The position numbers and the translations under genes are program-made. Of a stretch of DNA of 19,606 nucleotides, positions 8,517 through 16,039 are shown one piece after another (the first letter of the stretch is position 1; the number at the start of each line of letters is the position of its first letter). Origin of the DNA: DAOPXV01 sp035352535 (GTDB taxonomy: Bacteria > Muiribacteriota > UBA9980); NCBI GenBank assembly GCA_964545075.1, contig CAZJFS010000077.1, positions 1 through 19,606 of the forward strand, given 5' to 3'. The notes beneath the pieces were generated by a model that ran no database searches, was not told the DNA's origin, and saw only the letters and a list, made by a program, of their open reading frames with translations.

Positions 8517-10544
8517 ATGAGAAAAAAAAGAAATATCTATTTAATCGCGCTGATTTTGATCATGTCCGCCTTCTGCGCCGTATCATTCGCGGCGTCGTTC
8601 GACACGATAACGAAGGTCGGCGTGAGTGAAACGGCTGATTATGTAAGGGTTGCTTTCACAAGCAACGAACCTATAAAATTCACCGACGTTGACGTGCGTA
8701 ATGAAGCGAACGGCGGAGCGGTCGTCTGCGATTTTTTAAACGCCCAGTTCGACGTGAAAGGCGGCGACCTTATAACGATCCAGAAAGGCGGGATCAACGT
8801 ACTTCAAATGAACAGGATAAAAGACAGCCCGAAAGTCTGCCGGGCCACTTTCATACTTGAAAAGGCCTTGGACTACAAAGTATATAAGGGTGGAAACGAG
8901 ATATACATACATTTTTTTAAAAAAATAAGAGATAACGCCAGTTCCGTCAGCAATGTTCAGGGTAAGGCGGAACCCCCAAAAAAGTACAGCGATATTCTTA
9001 CCAACGACTCTTCAAAATATGAATTTCATTTTGAAAATCTTCCGGTTGAAGAGGTCGTTAAAAAGTTTGCGGCTGGCACAAAACTTAATGTTATAATAAA
9101 AAACAGCGCTTCGGGAAATCTCACGGCGCATTCTCAGGGAACGCTATATGAGGTGCTCGAAGGCGTTTTTAAATATAACGGCTTTAATTATACCGTTGAA
9201 GACGATTCCATAACTATAACCGGCCGGACGAATTCAGAAAATCTCGAAGTGGCGTTAAAATTTCACGAGCTTACGTTTCACGAAATCGCCGAAGCCATAT
9301 CTGAAATGGCCGGTATAAACCTCGTGCTCGATAAAGATGTCGCCGCCGACCAAAAGATCAGTTTTTACGTGCATAAAATGAAGATAATCGACGCGATAAA
9401 GCTTCTGGCGAATATGTATGATTACGTCCTTGTAAAGTTAGACGACAGTTCTTATGTCATAACCTCTAAAGGCAACGAAAAGACTTATTCGAAAAAAATA
9501 AGAAAAGTTTTCAATCTTAAAAACTCCACTCCTTCTGAGGTAATAAACGTAATAACCCAATCGCCTGAACTGAGCAATATTTTAAATGTGAAAAATTTCA
9601 GCTACGATAATCGGACGAACAGCCTTTTAGCGTTTGATACCCCGAGAAATATCAAAACGCTGGAAGATCTTCTGGTAAAAATAGATCAGGGAATAAGGCA
9701 GGTCGATATCGAGGTTAAGATCGTCGAGATAGGGCGCGACAGCCTCTCGCGGCTTGGCGTTAAAAGCATTTCATCGCTCGGGTTCGCCGATATAACAAAA
9801 GCGCTCAAGGTTGAGAACATAAGCGCCACGATGGAATTTTTAGAAAATAATAACAAGGCAAAGGTGCTCGCGAGTCCGAGGTTGCTTGTCGTTGACGGTA
9901 AAAAAGCGTCCACGCTCATAGGCGAACAGGTGCCGGTGCCTTCGTTTGATTATATAGTGGCGCCCAGCGGAACATCTTTAAGTTCTACCGTTATCAATGG
10001 GGGAACGAGTGGAACGAGTGGAACATCTACTTCGAACACCGGTTCAACGCTTCCTACATATACGATCCCGACCACGACCACTGTTAATGGAGTTACCCAG
10101 ACTACTCCAACCACATACCTGCCGGTGAAGAAATACACTATGACATCGATAGGCATAAGTCTTAGAATAACGCCTAAGATACATTCCGATACTGAAGTGA
10201 CCATAGACCTGAACGTTGACGTGTCATCGCTTATAAGCGTTACGGAGGACGGCCAGATACACATGGGTACGCGTAATACCAATACGATCGTCAGGTTAAA
10301 GGATAATAACACCGCTGTATTTGGAGGTATAATAAAGCAGGAGGAACGTTCGGAGACTGTGAAGGTTCCCATGCTTGGAGATATCCCGCGTCTTGGAAAG
10401 CTTTTTACGCATAATGCTAAAACCCACGTGGAAACTGAAATGATAATGCTTATAACGCCGCATATAACGCCTTTCGATATGCCGCGCGCGGACGAGAAAA
10501 ACGACGGCGTGAACGAAATTGTATCGAGCAGTTTTCAATATTAA
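8517..10544 (+). CDS. pilQ: Outer-membrane secretin PilQ-like
   Basis: This encodes 675 residues. A signal peptide (1-25) ends near SFAAS. An AMIN-like domain (about 29-136) binds peptidoglycan in PilQ proteins. Two N0/STN-type modules follow (about 168-236 and 243-318), then an N1/NolW-like module (328-390). The secretin barrel is at about 397-652, with DIEVKIVEI, VLASPRLLVVDGKKAS, IGEQVPVP, the GISLRITPKI strand and VPMLGDIPRLGKLF, all landmark motifs. A low-complexity Gly/Ser/Thr insert lies at about 484-536, between the EQVPVP and GISLRI strands, where the central gate is usually formed. ATG at 8517 has GAGG at 8508-8511. It is the last gene of the run and is followed by a strong terminator. 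It should form the outer-membrane channel through which the pilus leaves the cell. Confidence 0.95.
   Translation: MRKKRNIYLIALILIMSAFCAVSFAASFDTITKVGVSETADYVRVAFTSNEPIKFTDVDVRNEANGGAVVCDFLNAQFDVKGGDLITIQKGGINVLQMNRIKDSPKVCRATFILEKALDYKVYKGGNEIYIHFFKKIRDNASSVSNVQGKAEPPKKYSDILTNDSSKYEFHFENLPVEEVVKKFAAGTKLNVIIKNSASGNLTAHSQGTLYEVLEGVFKYNGFNYTVEDDSITITGRTNSENLEVALKFHELTFHEIAEAISEMAGINLVLDKDVAADQKISFYVHKMKIIDAIKLLANMYDYVLVKLDDSSYVITSKGNEKTYSKKIRKVFNLKNSTPSEVINVITQSPELSNILNVKNFSYDNRTNSLLAFDTPRNIKTLEDLLVKIDQGIRQVDIEVKIVEIGRDSLSRLGVKSISSLGFADITKALKVENISATMEFLENNNKAKVLASPRLLVVDGKKASTLIGEQVPVPSFDYIVAPSGTSLSSTVINGGTSGTSGTSTSNTGSTLPTYTIPTTTTVNGVTQTTPTTYLPVKKYTMTSIGISLRITPKIHSDTEVTIDLNVDVSSLISVTEDGQIHMGTRNTNTIVRLKDNNTAVFGGIIKQEERSETVKVPMLGDIPRLGKLFTHNAKTHVETEMIMLITPHITPFDMPRADEKNDGVNEIVSSSFQY
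10002..10028 (+). repeat. Three 9-base repeats coding for GTS in the pilQ gate insert
   Basis: GGAACGAGT occurs at 10002-10010 and 10011-10019, followed by the variant GGAACATCT at 10020-10028, encoding Gly-Thr-Ser three times (residues 496-504). The variant unit also occurs at 9969-9977. The unit length is a multiple of three, so copy-number change would keep the frame. Confidence 0.8.
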
Positions 10545-10573
10545 TGAAAAGCAAACAATAGTTTTATAAATTT

Positions 10574-10603
10574 AAAAAAACCGGCTTTTCGGCCGGTTTT
10601 TTT
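10574..10603. terminator. Bidirectional intrinsic terminator between pilQ and GT4 gene
   Basis: CCGGC (10581-10585) pairs with GCCGG (10592-10596) around the loop TTTTCG. The stem is flanked by seven A on the left and seven T on the right. Either strand therefore gives a GC stem plus U-tract. It lies 30 bases after the pilQ stop and 43 bases after the convergent GT4 stop, serving both. Confidence 0.92.
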
Positions 10604-10646
10604 ATTTCAATAACTTGCGTTCCCAATATATATAGTGAGTGAAATT

Positions 10647-11726
10647 TTATCGCTTTACGCTTAGGGTTTTAAGATATAGATTTTCAATGCTTTCGGCCAT
10701 TTTTTCGATTCCGAATTTCTGGCCGGATTTTCTGGCGTTTTCCGACAAATTCATACGGAGAATCGGATCGTTGTATATTTTTCCAAACGCTTTAGAGTAG
10801 AGGTCAGGCCTTTCCGCATCTATTTTGTAGCCGCATTCGCCTTCGGCAAATATTTCAGATGCCCCTCCGCTTGCCGCGGTCAAAACCGGAAGGCCCATAA
10901 GCATAGCTTCCACGACGACCATGCCGAAAGCTTCGTCGAAGCTCGGAAACAGGAAAACATCGCATGAACGGTAAAATTCCGGCATATTTTTAATTATTCC
11001 GGTAAGAAATATCCTGTCGTTATTTTTAAGATTTTTAACCTGTTCGATCTCGTGGGGTTTTAATTCTCCGGCTATCATTATTTTAATTTCAGAAAAGTCT
11101 TCAAGCAGCTTTTCAATGATGATGACGTTTTTCGAAAACCATTTATGCATGGTGCCGATGACGAAATCCCCGGTCGGTATTTTAAACGAGCGTCTGATCG
11201 CGGGTTCGTATTTTTCAGGTGAAAACTTTTCAAGATCGATGCCAGGATATACAAGATGAAGCTTTGACCGCGGGTTGGAAAAATCTTTCATGGTTTGAAG
11301 CACGGAGTTGGAAACGCATATGGTATCTACGTTTTGAAAATAAAATCGCGAGGAAAAACCGCGAGGCGGCGAAAGAATATGGCGTGTAACAAAGACGCGC
11401 GCGCTGCGGTTTAAAGTGAGCCACTTAGCAAGAAGCGGAGGCCAGTAATCGTTTCCGGTATGGGCGTGAAGTATGTCGAATTTTTCAGCCAGGATCGCGC
11501 GAGCTATTGAAAATACGTTGTAGGGTTGAATCGCTCCTCCGCGCGTTATCGGAATTCTTTTTATTCCGGCTTCATCGACGGCCATTGCTAGATCGGTCCC
11601 TCCGCGCACCGCCATAAAAACCTCATGTCCTCTTTTTTTCAGGAACTTTGAAAGATCCAGCGCGTAACGTTCCATTCCGCCAGTTATTGCGGGCCTGTTT
11701 ATTATCTGTAATATTTTAATTCCCAT
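10647..11726 (-). CDS. GT4-family (GT-B fold) glycosyltransferase
   Basis: This encodes 359 residues. The start KILQIINRPAITGGMERYAL (residues 4-23) with its GGMER is the classic acceptor-domain opening of GT4 enzymes. IDLEKFSP (about 163-170) marks the link between domains. The C-terminal domain carries an EX7E motif, Glu265 to Glu273, within FDEAFGMVVVEAM, followed by GLPV and a GGASEI stretch that contacts donor. These retaining enzymes use nucleotide sugars; the donor and acceptor cannot be told from the sequence. Its ATG at 11726 overlaps the upstream stop in TGATG, so translation is coupled to the unrecognised protein at 11726-12400. The bidirectional terminator at 10574-10603 ends the unit. 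Surface polysaccharide or LPS synthesis is the likely pathway, given also the heptosyltransferase 5 kb away. Confidence 0.9.
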   Translation of the reverse strand: MGIKILQIINRPAITGGMERYALDLSKFLKKRGHEVFMAVRGGTDLAMAVDEAGIKRIPITRGGAIQPYNVFSIARAILAEKFDILHAHTGNDYWPPLLAKWLTLNRSARVFVTRHILSPPRGFSSRFYFQNVDTICVSNSVLQTMKDFSNPRSKLHLVYPGIDLEKFSPEKYEPAIRRSFKIPTGDFVIGTMHKWFSKNVIIIEKLLEDFSEIKIMIAGELKPHEIEQVKNLKNNDRIFLTGIIKNMPEFYRSCDVFLFPSFDEAFGMVVVEAMLMGLPVLTAASGGASEIFAEGECGYKIDAERPDLYSKAFGKIYNDPILRMNLSENARKSGQKFGIEKMAESIENLYLKTLSVKR

Positions 11727-12400
11727 CAGCTGTTTATTCTCATATCTGTTATTTGTGAAACGGCCTCTTCATAAGATTTAAAAACAAGCATACCTTCGAC
11801 GAGCGATTTTTCGATGAGTTCCTTCGCCAGTATATTAAGACTGTCTTTTAATGAATAAAATGAAGGAATCTGAAGTTTCAGCCGGTCGTACATCGAGTCG
11901 AACATAAGTTTGAACATGGAAGACACGTCTGAATTTTCGTCTTCATACAAGAACTCATGCATGTCCGGAATTTTAAAACCGGCGGTTTTTTGAGAAAATA
12001 TGTCCCATACGACCTCGGGCGTTATCGTTGCGTCGAGGCGATAAATCTTCCCGTCATTTTTAATGATATTATCTAAAAAGCATATCGCGAGTCCTGAAAA
12101 AACGTATTCATATATAAGTTCGGAAAGTTTTTCACGCACTTCGTGGTCGGCCGAGAACATTTTCTGAACTTGCGGAATATTTTCGAAAATTTCAAGTTTT
12201 ATCTGACGTATCCTGTCCATTAAAATTATGAGCGTTATATCCAGAGCGGTGAAAAACAAAGCGACTTCGCGATCCTGACAGTTTCTGGCCAGAAAATCGG
12301 ATGATCTGCCGTCTAACATCCCGCGGTTAATATTTAAAACCTTGAGATATAGATCGTTTAATTTTGAAAAACATGAATTGCGGTTATTGACTTGTTTCAT
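11726..12400 (-). CDS. Unrecognised helical protein coupled to GT4 gene
   Basis: From the chosen ATG at 12400 the product has 224 residues. It appears nearly all helical, with no signal peptide and no clear membrane span, although one stretch (about 43-56, VALFFTALDITLII) is hydrophobic enough to be a buried helix. I recognise no motif. The middle region (about 105-145) holds IYRLDATITPEVVWDIF. The stop overlaps the GT4 ATG by one base (TGATG), so the two proteins are probably made in step and may work together. A longer reading from TTG at 12421 would begin inside the U-tract of the Rrf2 terminator and is less likely. No ribosome site is visible before ATG 12400. Confidence 0.75.
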   Translation of the reverse strand: MKQVNNRNSCFSKLNDLYLKVLNINRGMLDGRSSDFLARNCQDREVALFFTALDITLIILMDRIRQIKLEIFENIPQVQKMFSADHEVREKLSELIYEYVFSGLAICFLDNIIKNDGKIYRLDATITPEVVWDIFSQKTAGFKIPDMHEFLYEDENSDVSSMFKLMFDSMYDRLKLQIPSFYSLKDSLNILAKELIEKSLVEGMLVFKSYEEAVSQITDMRINS

Positions 12401-12415
12401 AACAATATTTTTTTT

Positions 12416-12448
12416 AAACAAAAGACAGGGGCCGAAATAACCCCTGCC
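12416..12448 (-). terminator. Intrinsic terminator after the Rrf2 gene
   Basis: GACAGGGG (12424-12431) faces CCCCTGCC (12441-12448). On the minus-strand RNA this is an eight-pair stem, including one G-U pair, with a nine-base loop. It is followed by TTTTGTTT. It begins 40 bases after the Rrf2 stop. The U-tract ends 15 bases before the ATG of the next gene on the same strand. Confidence 0.8.
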
Positions 12449-12488
12449 ATGTAATTATTCAGTTTATTAATTCACGATGAACATTTCA

Positions 12489-12932
12489 TTAATTATTATT
12501 AGCGGCATTTTTAAGGGCAAGGTTCTCGACGAGAACTTTAAAATTCGCTTTATGTAAAATGCTTAAAAGAGAACTCTGGGCTTCCTGCCAGACATCGTGA
12601 ACGGGGCATTTCGCGGTGTAATTGCATTGCGTTTTATCGATGCAGGCGACGTCCAGGCATTTATTGAGCTGTATCGGGCCGTCAACGGCGCTTATAATGT
12701 CTTTGAGAGTGATTTGTTCAGGAGGCTTGGCGAGAGTGTAACCGCCCTTGGTTCCACGGAATGATTTAACGATGCCAGTGCGGTTTAATATTTGAAATAT
12801 CTTTGCGAGGAAATCTTCCGGAATGTCCATTCTGGCCGCTATTTCTTTAAGCTGGATCTTGGTCTCATCAGGTTTTGACGCCAGATCCAAAATGGCGCGA
12901 ATAGCATATTCCGAACCTCTTGTAAGTTGCAT
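12489..12932 (-). CDS. Rrf2-family regulator, IscR-like Cys3His type
   Basis: This encodes 147 residues from ATG 12932. The opening MQLTRGSEYAIRAILDLA is the standard Rrf2 start, followed by a winged helix (to about residue 65 with FRGTKGGYTLA). Numbered from this ATG, cysteines lie at 92, 97, 103 and 109, with His112. The last three plus the His reproduce the IscR ligand spacing (C-x5-C-x5-C-x2-H), so a [2Fe-2S] cluster is likely. Cys92 is extra. A GTG three codons earlier is in frame but lies one base from the GAGAG ribosome site, whereas ATG 12932 is ten bases from it, so ATG is chosen. No isc, suf or nitrosative-stress genes are adjacent, so targets are unknown. It has its own promoter and terminator, and autoregulation is likely, as in this family. 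Confidence 0.9.
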   Translation of the reverse strand: MQLTRGSEYAIRAILDLASKPDETKIQLKEIAARMDIPEDFLAKIFQILNRTGIVKSFRGTKGGYTLAKPPEQITLKDIISAVDGPIQLNKCLDVACIDKTQCNYTAKCPVHDVWQEAQSSLLSILHKANFKVLVENLALKNAANNN

Positions 12933-13014
12933 AGTAATCACACTCTCTCTTGATATATAAAAATATAATCAGGATTGATTTTTCTAAGAACCCTGTTTAG
13001 GATGCATATTAAAT

Positions 13015-13038
13015 TGACAATATCGATCAAATGACAAT
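13015..13038. promoter_or_regulatory. Direct repeat TGACAAT in the Rrf2 leader, possible operator
   Basis: TGACAAT occurs at 13015-13021 and 13032-13038, 17 bases apart, just downstream of the Rrf2 -10 element on the minus strand, in an A/T-rich setting. Rrf2 proteins commonly bind A/T-rich sites overlapping their own promoter. Assignment as an operator is inference only. Confidence 0.25.
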
Positions 13039-13043
13039 GATTA

Positions 13044-13072
13044 AATTTAACAAAAATTGCCATATTTGTCAA
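13044..13072 (-). promoter_or_regulatory. Sigma-70-type promoter for the Rrf2 gene
   Basis: On the minus strand a perfect TTGACA (13067-13072) is followed after 17 bases by TAAATT (13044-13049). Transcription would start near 13037 and give a leader of about 105 bases before ATG 12932. It lies immediately after the mutL stop, in a gap of 187 bases with no other gene. Confidence 0.6.
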
Positions 13073-13119
13073 GCAATCGTTAAAAAAACATGCGTTTTGT
13101 TTTTTATTTGCATTTGCCG

Positions 13120-15000
13120 TCAAAGGCTTCTTTTAAATTTCTGGAGGATGTCCGAAAGCGGCATTTTCATTATAACCGGGCGGCCATGCGGGCAAAAATA
13201 AGGATTATCGCACTTTAAAAGGTCTGATACGAGCATCTTCATGGTTTCTTCATTCAACGGCTTCCCCGCCTTTACGGCGCCCTTGCAAGACATCATAGCG
13301 GCCAGGTTTTTGCAGAATTCTTCGTCAAATTTGATGTTTCCGGCTGAACTGGCAGTAATTATTTCGAATATAAATTCTTTTTCGGCTGACGGTTCAATGA
13401 AATCGGGGACCGCTCTTACCGCAATGGAGTTATTCGAAAATATTTCGACGTCAAACCCGTATTTTTCAAAAAGTTCGTGATTTAGCGAGACCATTTGAAA
13501 CTCCTGAGGCGTCAGGCTATAAATATGTGGTATCAAAAGAGACTGTGAATTGAAATTTTTTTCAAGGAGCGATCGCAATATTTTTTCATAAAGGACTTTT
13601 TCGGCGGCGACATGCTGGTCTATTATCAAAAGTTTATCCGCGTCCTCTATAATAATGAAGGCGTTAAAAACCTGTCCTAATATCCGTGAAGTGCCGGATA
13701 AAAAAGATTTTTCAACGACGGCGGGGTGAGATATTCCGTCGGCGGGTGCTACGGGTCTGCCGGATCCCGGCGATGTTTCCAGAGGCATGGATGAATGCGA
13801 AGTATGTTCCCTGCCGAGTCCGGCCATGAGATGAGACGATTCGGTAAGGCCCAGTTCGCCCTGTGAGTAAGTTTTTTCTTCGTCAAAACGTTCGGGGCCC
13901 GGTTCCTGAGATTTTTCATCCGGCGTTTTTTTGAACCCGTAAAAAACCGGGACTTTGTCATCTTCGTGACGCTCGAATCCAGCCGTTGGCATCACGCGCA
14001 AATTAGAAAGCGCGTCGGAGGTTATTTTAAATATCATATCGTGGATGGCGAATTCTCCGGCGAATGCGACCTCCGTCTTTGTAGGGTGTATGTTCACGTC
14101 GACGAATTGCTGGTCCATGTTTAAAAACATGAAAAGAACCGGATATTGTCTTGGATTAAGGTGTTTTTTGTAGGCTTCCATTACCGCGTGAGAGACGCTT
14201 TTATTTTTAAAAGGGCGGCCGTTTACGAAATAATACTGGTAACGGTTTCCTGGTTTTGAAATGTGCGGGGGAGCGAAATAAGCTTTGATTGAAATATTTC
14301 CGAATTTAGCGTCAGAACCGGTAAAATTTTTTTCGATCAGGTGATCCGCGATATCGCCTGAAAAAATATCGTTTATTACGCTTAATATTCCTGAATTGGC
14401 TCTGGTCGAAAAGGATTCCCGCTCGTTTATGAAAAGCGAAAACTTGATTTCAGGATGCGCTAGCGCGTATCTGGTGACGGTTTCGGTAACGAGGGCGGTT
14501 TCGTAACTTTCGGATTTTAAAAATTTTTTTCTTACGGGAGTGTTGAAAAAAAGATTTTTTACGAATATTTTCGTTCCGCGGGTCGAAGCGGCCGGCTGGA
14601 CGCTTTTGATGATTCCGCCTTCTATCCTGACGCAGACGGCTGGCTTTTCGCCGTCGTTGGACGAGATTATCTCGGCGTTTGAAATTGAAACGATAGACGG
14701 CAGGGCCTCGCCACGGAAGCCGTAGGTCGCTATTTTCTTAAGGTCGTTAACGTCTTTGAGTTTAGAAGTTGCGTGATGTTCAAGCGCCATGAGTATCTCG
14801 TCGCGGGTCATTCCCAGGCCGTTATCTGACACTGAAATTTTTGAAAGCCCGCCGCCTTTTAATTCTATTATTATCTCGTTCGAAGCCGCATCGATAGAAT
14901 TTTCAACCAGTTCCTTGATCACGAAGGCCGGCGATAATATCACTTCGCCCGCCGCTATCTTGCAGACGGTCATTTCATCGAGTATTTTTATGTCAGCCAT
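13120..15000 (-). CDS. mutL: DNA mismatch repair protein MutL (endonuclease type)
   Basis: This encodes 626 residues. The GHKL ATPase domain shows IAAGEV (15-20), KELVENSIDA with Glu30 and Asn34, DNGLGM (59-64), ATSKL, and GFRGEAL (94-100). The transducer region ends with VDVNIHPTKTEV (about 300-311). A variable linker runs to about residue 435. The C-terminal dimerisation domain has GQVFNAFII (442-450), the metal-site motif DQHVAAEKVLYE (461-472), SCKGAVKAG (571-579) and CPHGRP (603-608). This marks a MutL with nicking endonuclease activity, as in bacteria without MutH. The motif has Val where Ala is usual in DQHA, a mild change. ATG 15000 has AAGGA at 15009-15013. It is the last gene of tsaB-tsaD-mutL, 34 bases after tsaD. 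MutS is not in the window. Confidence 0.97.
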   Translation of the reverse strand: MADIKILDEMTVCKIAAGEVILSPAFVIKELVENSIDAASNEIIIELKGGGLSKISVSDNGLGMTRDEILMALEHHATSKLKDVNDLKKIATYGFRGEALPSIVSISNAEIISSNDGEKPAVCVRIEGGIIKSVQPAASTRGTKIFVKNLFFNTPVRKKFLKSESYETALVTETVTRYALAHPEIKFSLFINERESFSTRANSGILSVINDIFSGDIADHLIEKNFTGSDAKFGNISIKAYFAPPHISKPGNRYQYYFVNGRPFKNKSVSHAVMEAYKKHLNPRQYPVLFMFLNMDQQFVDVNIHPTKTEVAFAGEFAIHDMIFKITSDALSNLRVMPTAGFERHEDDKVPVFYGFKKTPDEKSQEPGPERFDEEKTYSQGELGLTESSHLMAGLGREHTSHSSMPLETSPGSGRPVAPADGISHPAVVEKSFLSGTSRILGQVFNAFIIIEDADKLLIIDQHVAAEKVLYEKILRSLLEKNFNSQSLLIPHIYSLTPQEFQMVSLNHELFEKYGFDVEIFSNNSIAVRAVPDFIEPSAEKEFIFEIITASSAGNIKFDEEFCKNLAAMMSCKGAVKAGKPLNEETMKMLVSDLLKCDNPYFCPHGRPVIMKMPLSDILQKFKRSL

Positions 15001-15034
15001 ATTATAATTCCTTAATATTGTTTGAAAAACCGCG

Positions 15035-16039
15035 TTACCATCTCGTCGTGGGATAAACGTCGGTATTTTTTAAATTTTTATCGGGCGAATAAAGATAGTT
15101 TAGCCCGCCCGAAATAGCTATCATAACGCCGTTATCGGTGCAAAGAACGGGTTCGGGAATCATGACGAAAACCTTCAGCTTTTCGCCGAGGCTGGTAACC
15201 GCCTCGCGTATCATGCTGTTTGAGGCCACGCCGCCCGATAAAATTATGGTTCTGGCTTTATACTCGTCCGCCGCGTTCCTTATTTTTTTCGTGAAGACCG
15301 AACAAATGGCTGCCGTCATGCTGTGAGCCAGGTCGGAAACATCGTAACCTGGGTTTTTTTGCGTGAAATTTATGACGGCGGTCTTTAAGCCTGAAAATGA
15401 AAAATTATAGTTGGGTTCGTTTATCAGTGGACGCGGTAATTTGTATTTTTCAGATCCGGCTCGCGACATTTTATCTATATAAGGGCCTCCGGGGTATGGA
15501 AATTTGAGGTAGCGGGCGATTTTATCGAAGAGCTCGCCGACGGCGTCATCTATCGTTCCGCCGATAAATTTTGCGTCGATAGGCGAATTCAAGACTGAAA
15601 GGGAAGAATGACCTCCGGATATGGTGAGGGCTATCGCCGGAAAATTGATATCGAAAGGCGAAAGAAAGTTCGCCGCCGTATGCGCTTTTATATGATCGAC
15701 CGTTATCAGCGGTATTTTTTTAGAAATCGTGAACCCTTTCGCGAAAGAATAGCCGACGATGAGGGAACCCAGAAGGCCGGGGCCCGCCGTTACGGCGACC
15801 AGATCAATATCGCTTTCGGCAACCTGGGCTTTTTCAAGCGCCATTTCGAACACCGTTTTAATGTTTTTAAGGTGTTCGCGCGAGGCGATCTCCGGCACTA
15901 TGCCCCCGTATTCTCCATGCGCTTTCACCTGGGAAGATATGATATTCGCTTTTATATGAAATTTACGGCTAATCTGGCAATATTTCAATATCGCGACGGA
16001 AGTGTCGTCGCAGGAAGTGTCGATTCCTAATATATTCAT
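15035..16039 (-). CDS. tsaD: tRNA t6A37 threonylcarbamoyltransferase subunit TsaD
   Basis: This encodes 334 residues, normal for TsaD. It opens with MNILGIDTSCDDTS. Metal ligands are visible as His116 and His120 in DHIKAH and Asp302 in CTDNGVMIA. ISGGHSSL (141-148) and SGLKTAV are further family marks. With TsaB (and TsaE, absent here) it transfers the threonylcarbamoyl group from TC-AMP made by TsaC to A37 of ANN-decoding tRNAs in the cytoplasm. The start at 16039 overlaps the tsaB stop by one base (TGATG). A start at 16045 (two residues longer) is possible but fits the family opening less well. Coupled translation with its partner is therefore likely. Confidence 0.96.
   Translation of the reverse strand: MNILGIDTSCDDTSVAILKYCQISRKFHIKANIISSQVKAHGEYGGIVPEIASREHLKNIKTVFEMALEKAQVAESDIDLVAVTAGPGLLGSLIVGYSFAKGFTISKKIPLITVDHIKAHTAANFLSPFDINFPAIALTISGGHSSLSVLNSPIDAKFIGGTIDDAVGELFDKIARYLKFPYPGGPYIDKMSRAGSEKYKLPRPLINEPNYNFSFSGLKTAVINFTQKNPGYDVSDLAHSMTAAICSVFTKKIRNAADEYKARTIILSGGVASNSMIREAVTSLGEKLKVFVMIPEPVLCTDNGVMIAISGGLNYLYSPDKNLKNTDVYPTTRW

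Noticed and set aside
13014..13019. Plus-strand TTGACA as a promoter
   Set aside because: No convincing -10 follows at the right spacing, and the plus strand downstream is only antisense to mutL. It is part of the TGACAAT repeat instead.
12938..13123. Minus-strand ORF of 61 codons between mutL and the Rrf2 gene
   Set aside because: It needs a TTG start inside mutL, has no ribosome site, and spans the Rrf2 promoter. Its Asn/Ile-rich composition fits translated A/T-rich spacer.
13241..15007. Several plus-strand ORFs opposite mutL, and similar ones opposite tsaD
   Set aside because: They mirror the coding strand of well-identified genes, have no ribosome sites, and their products look like reverse-frame translations.
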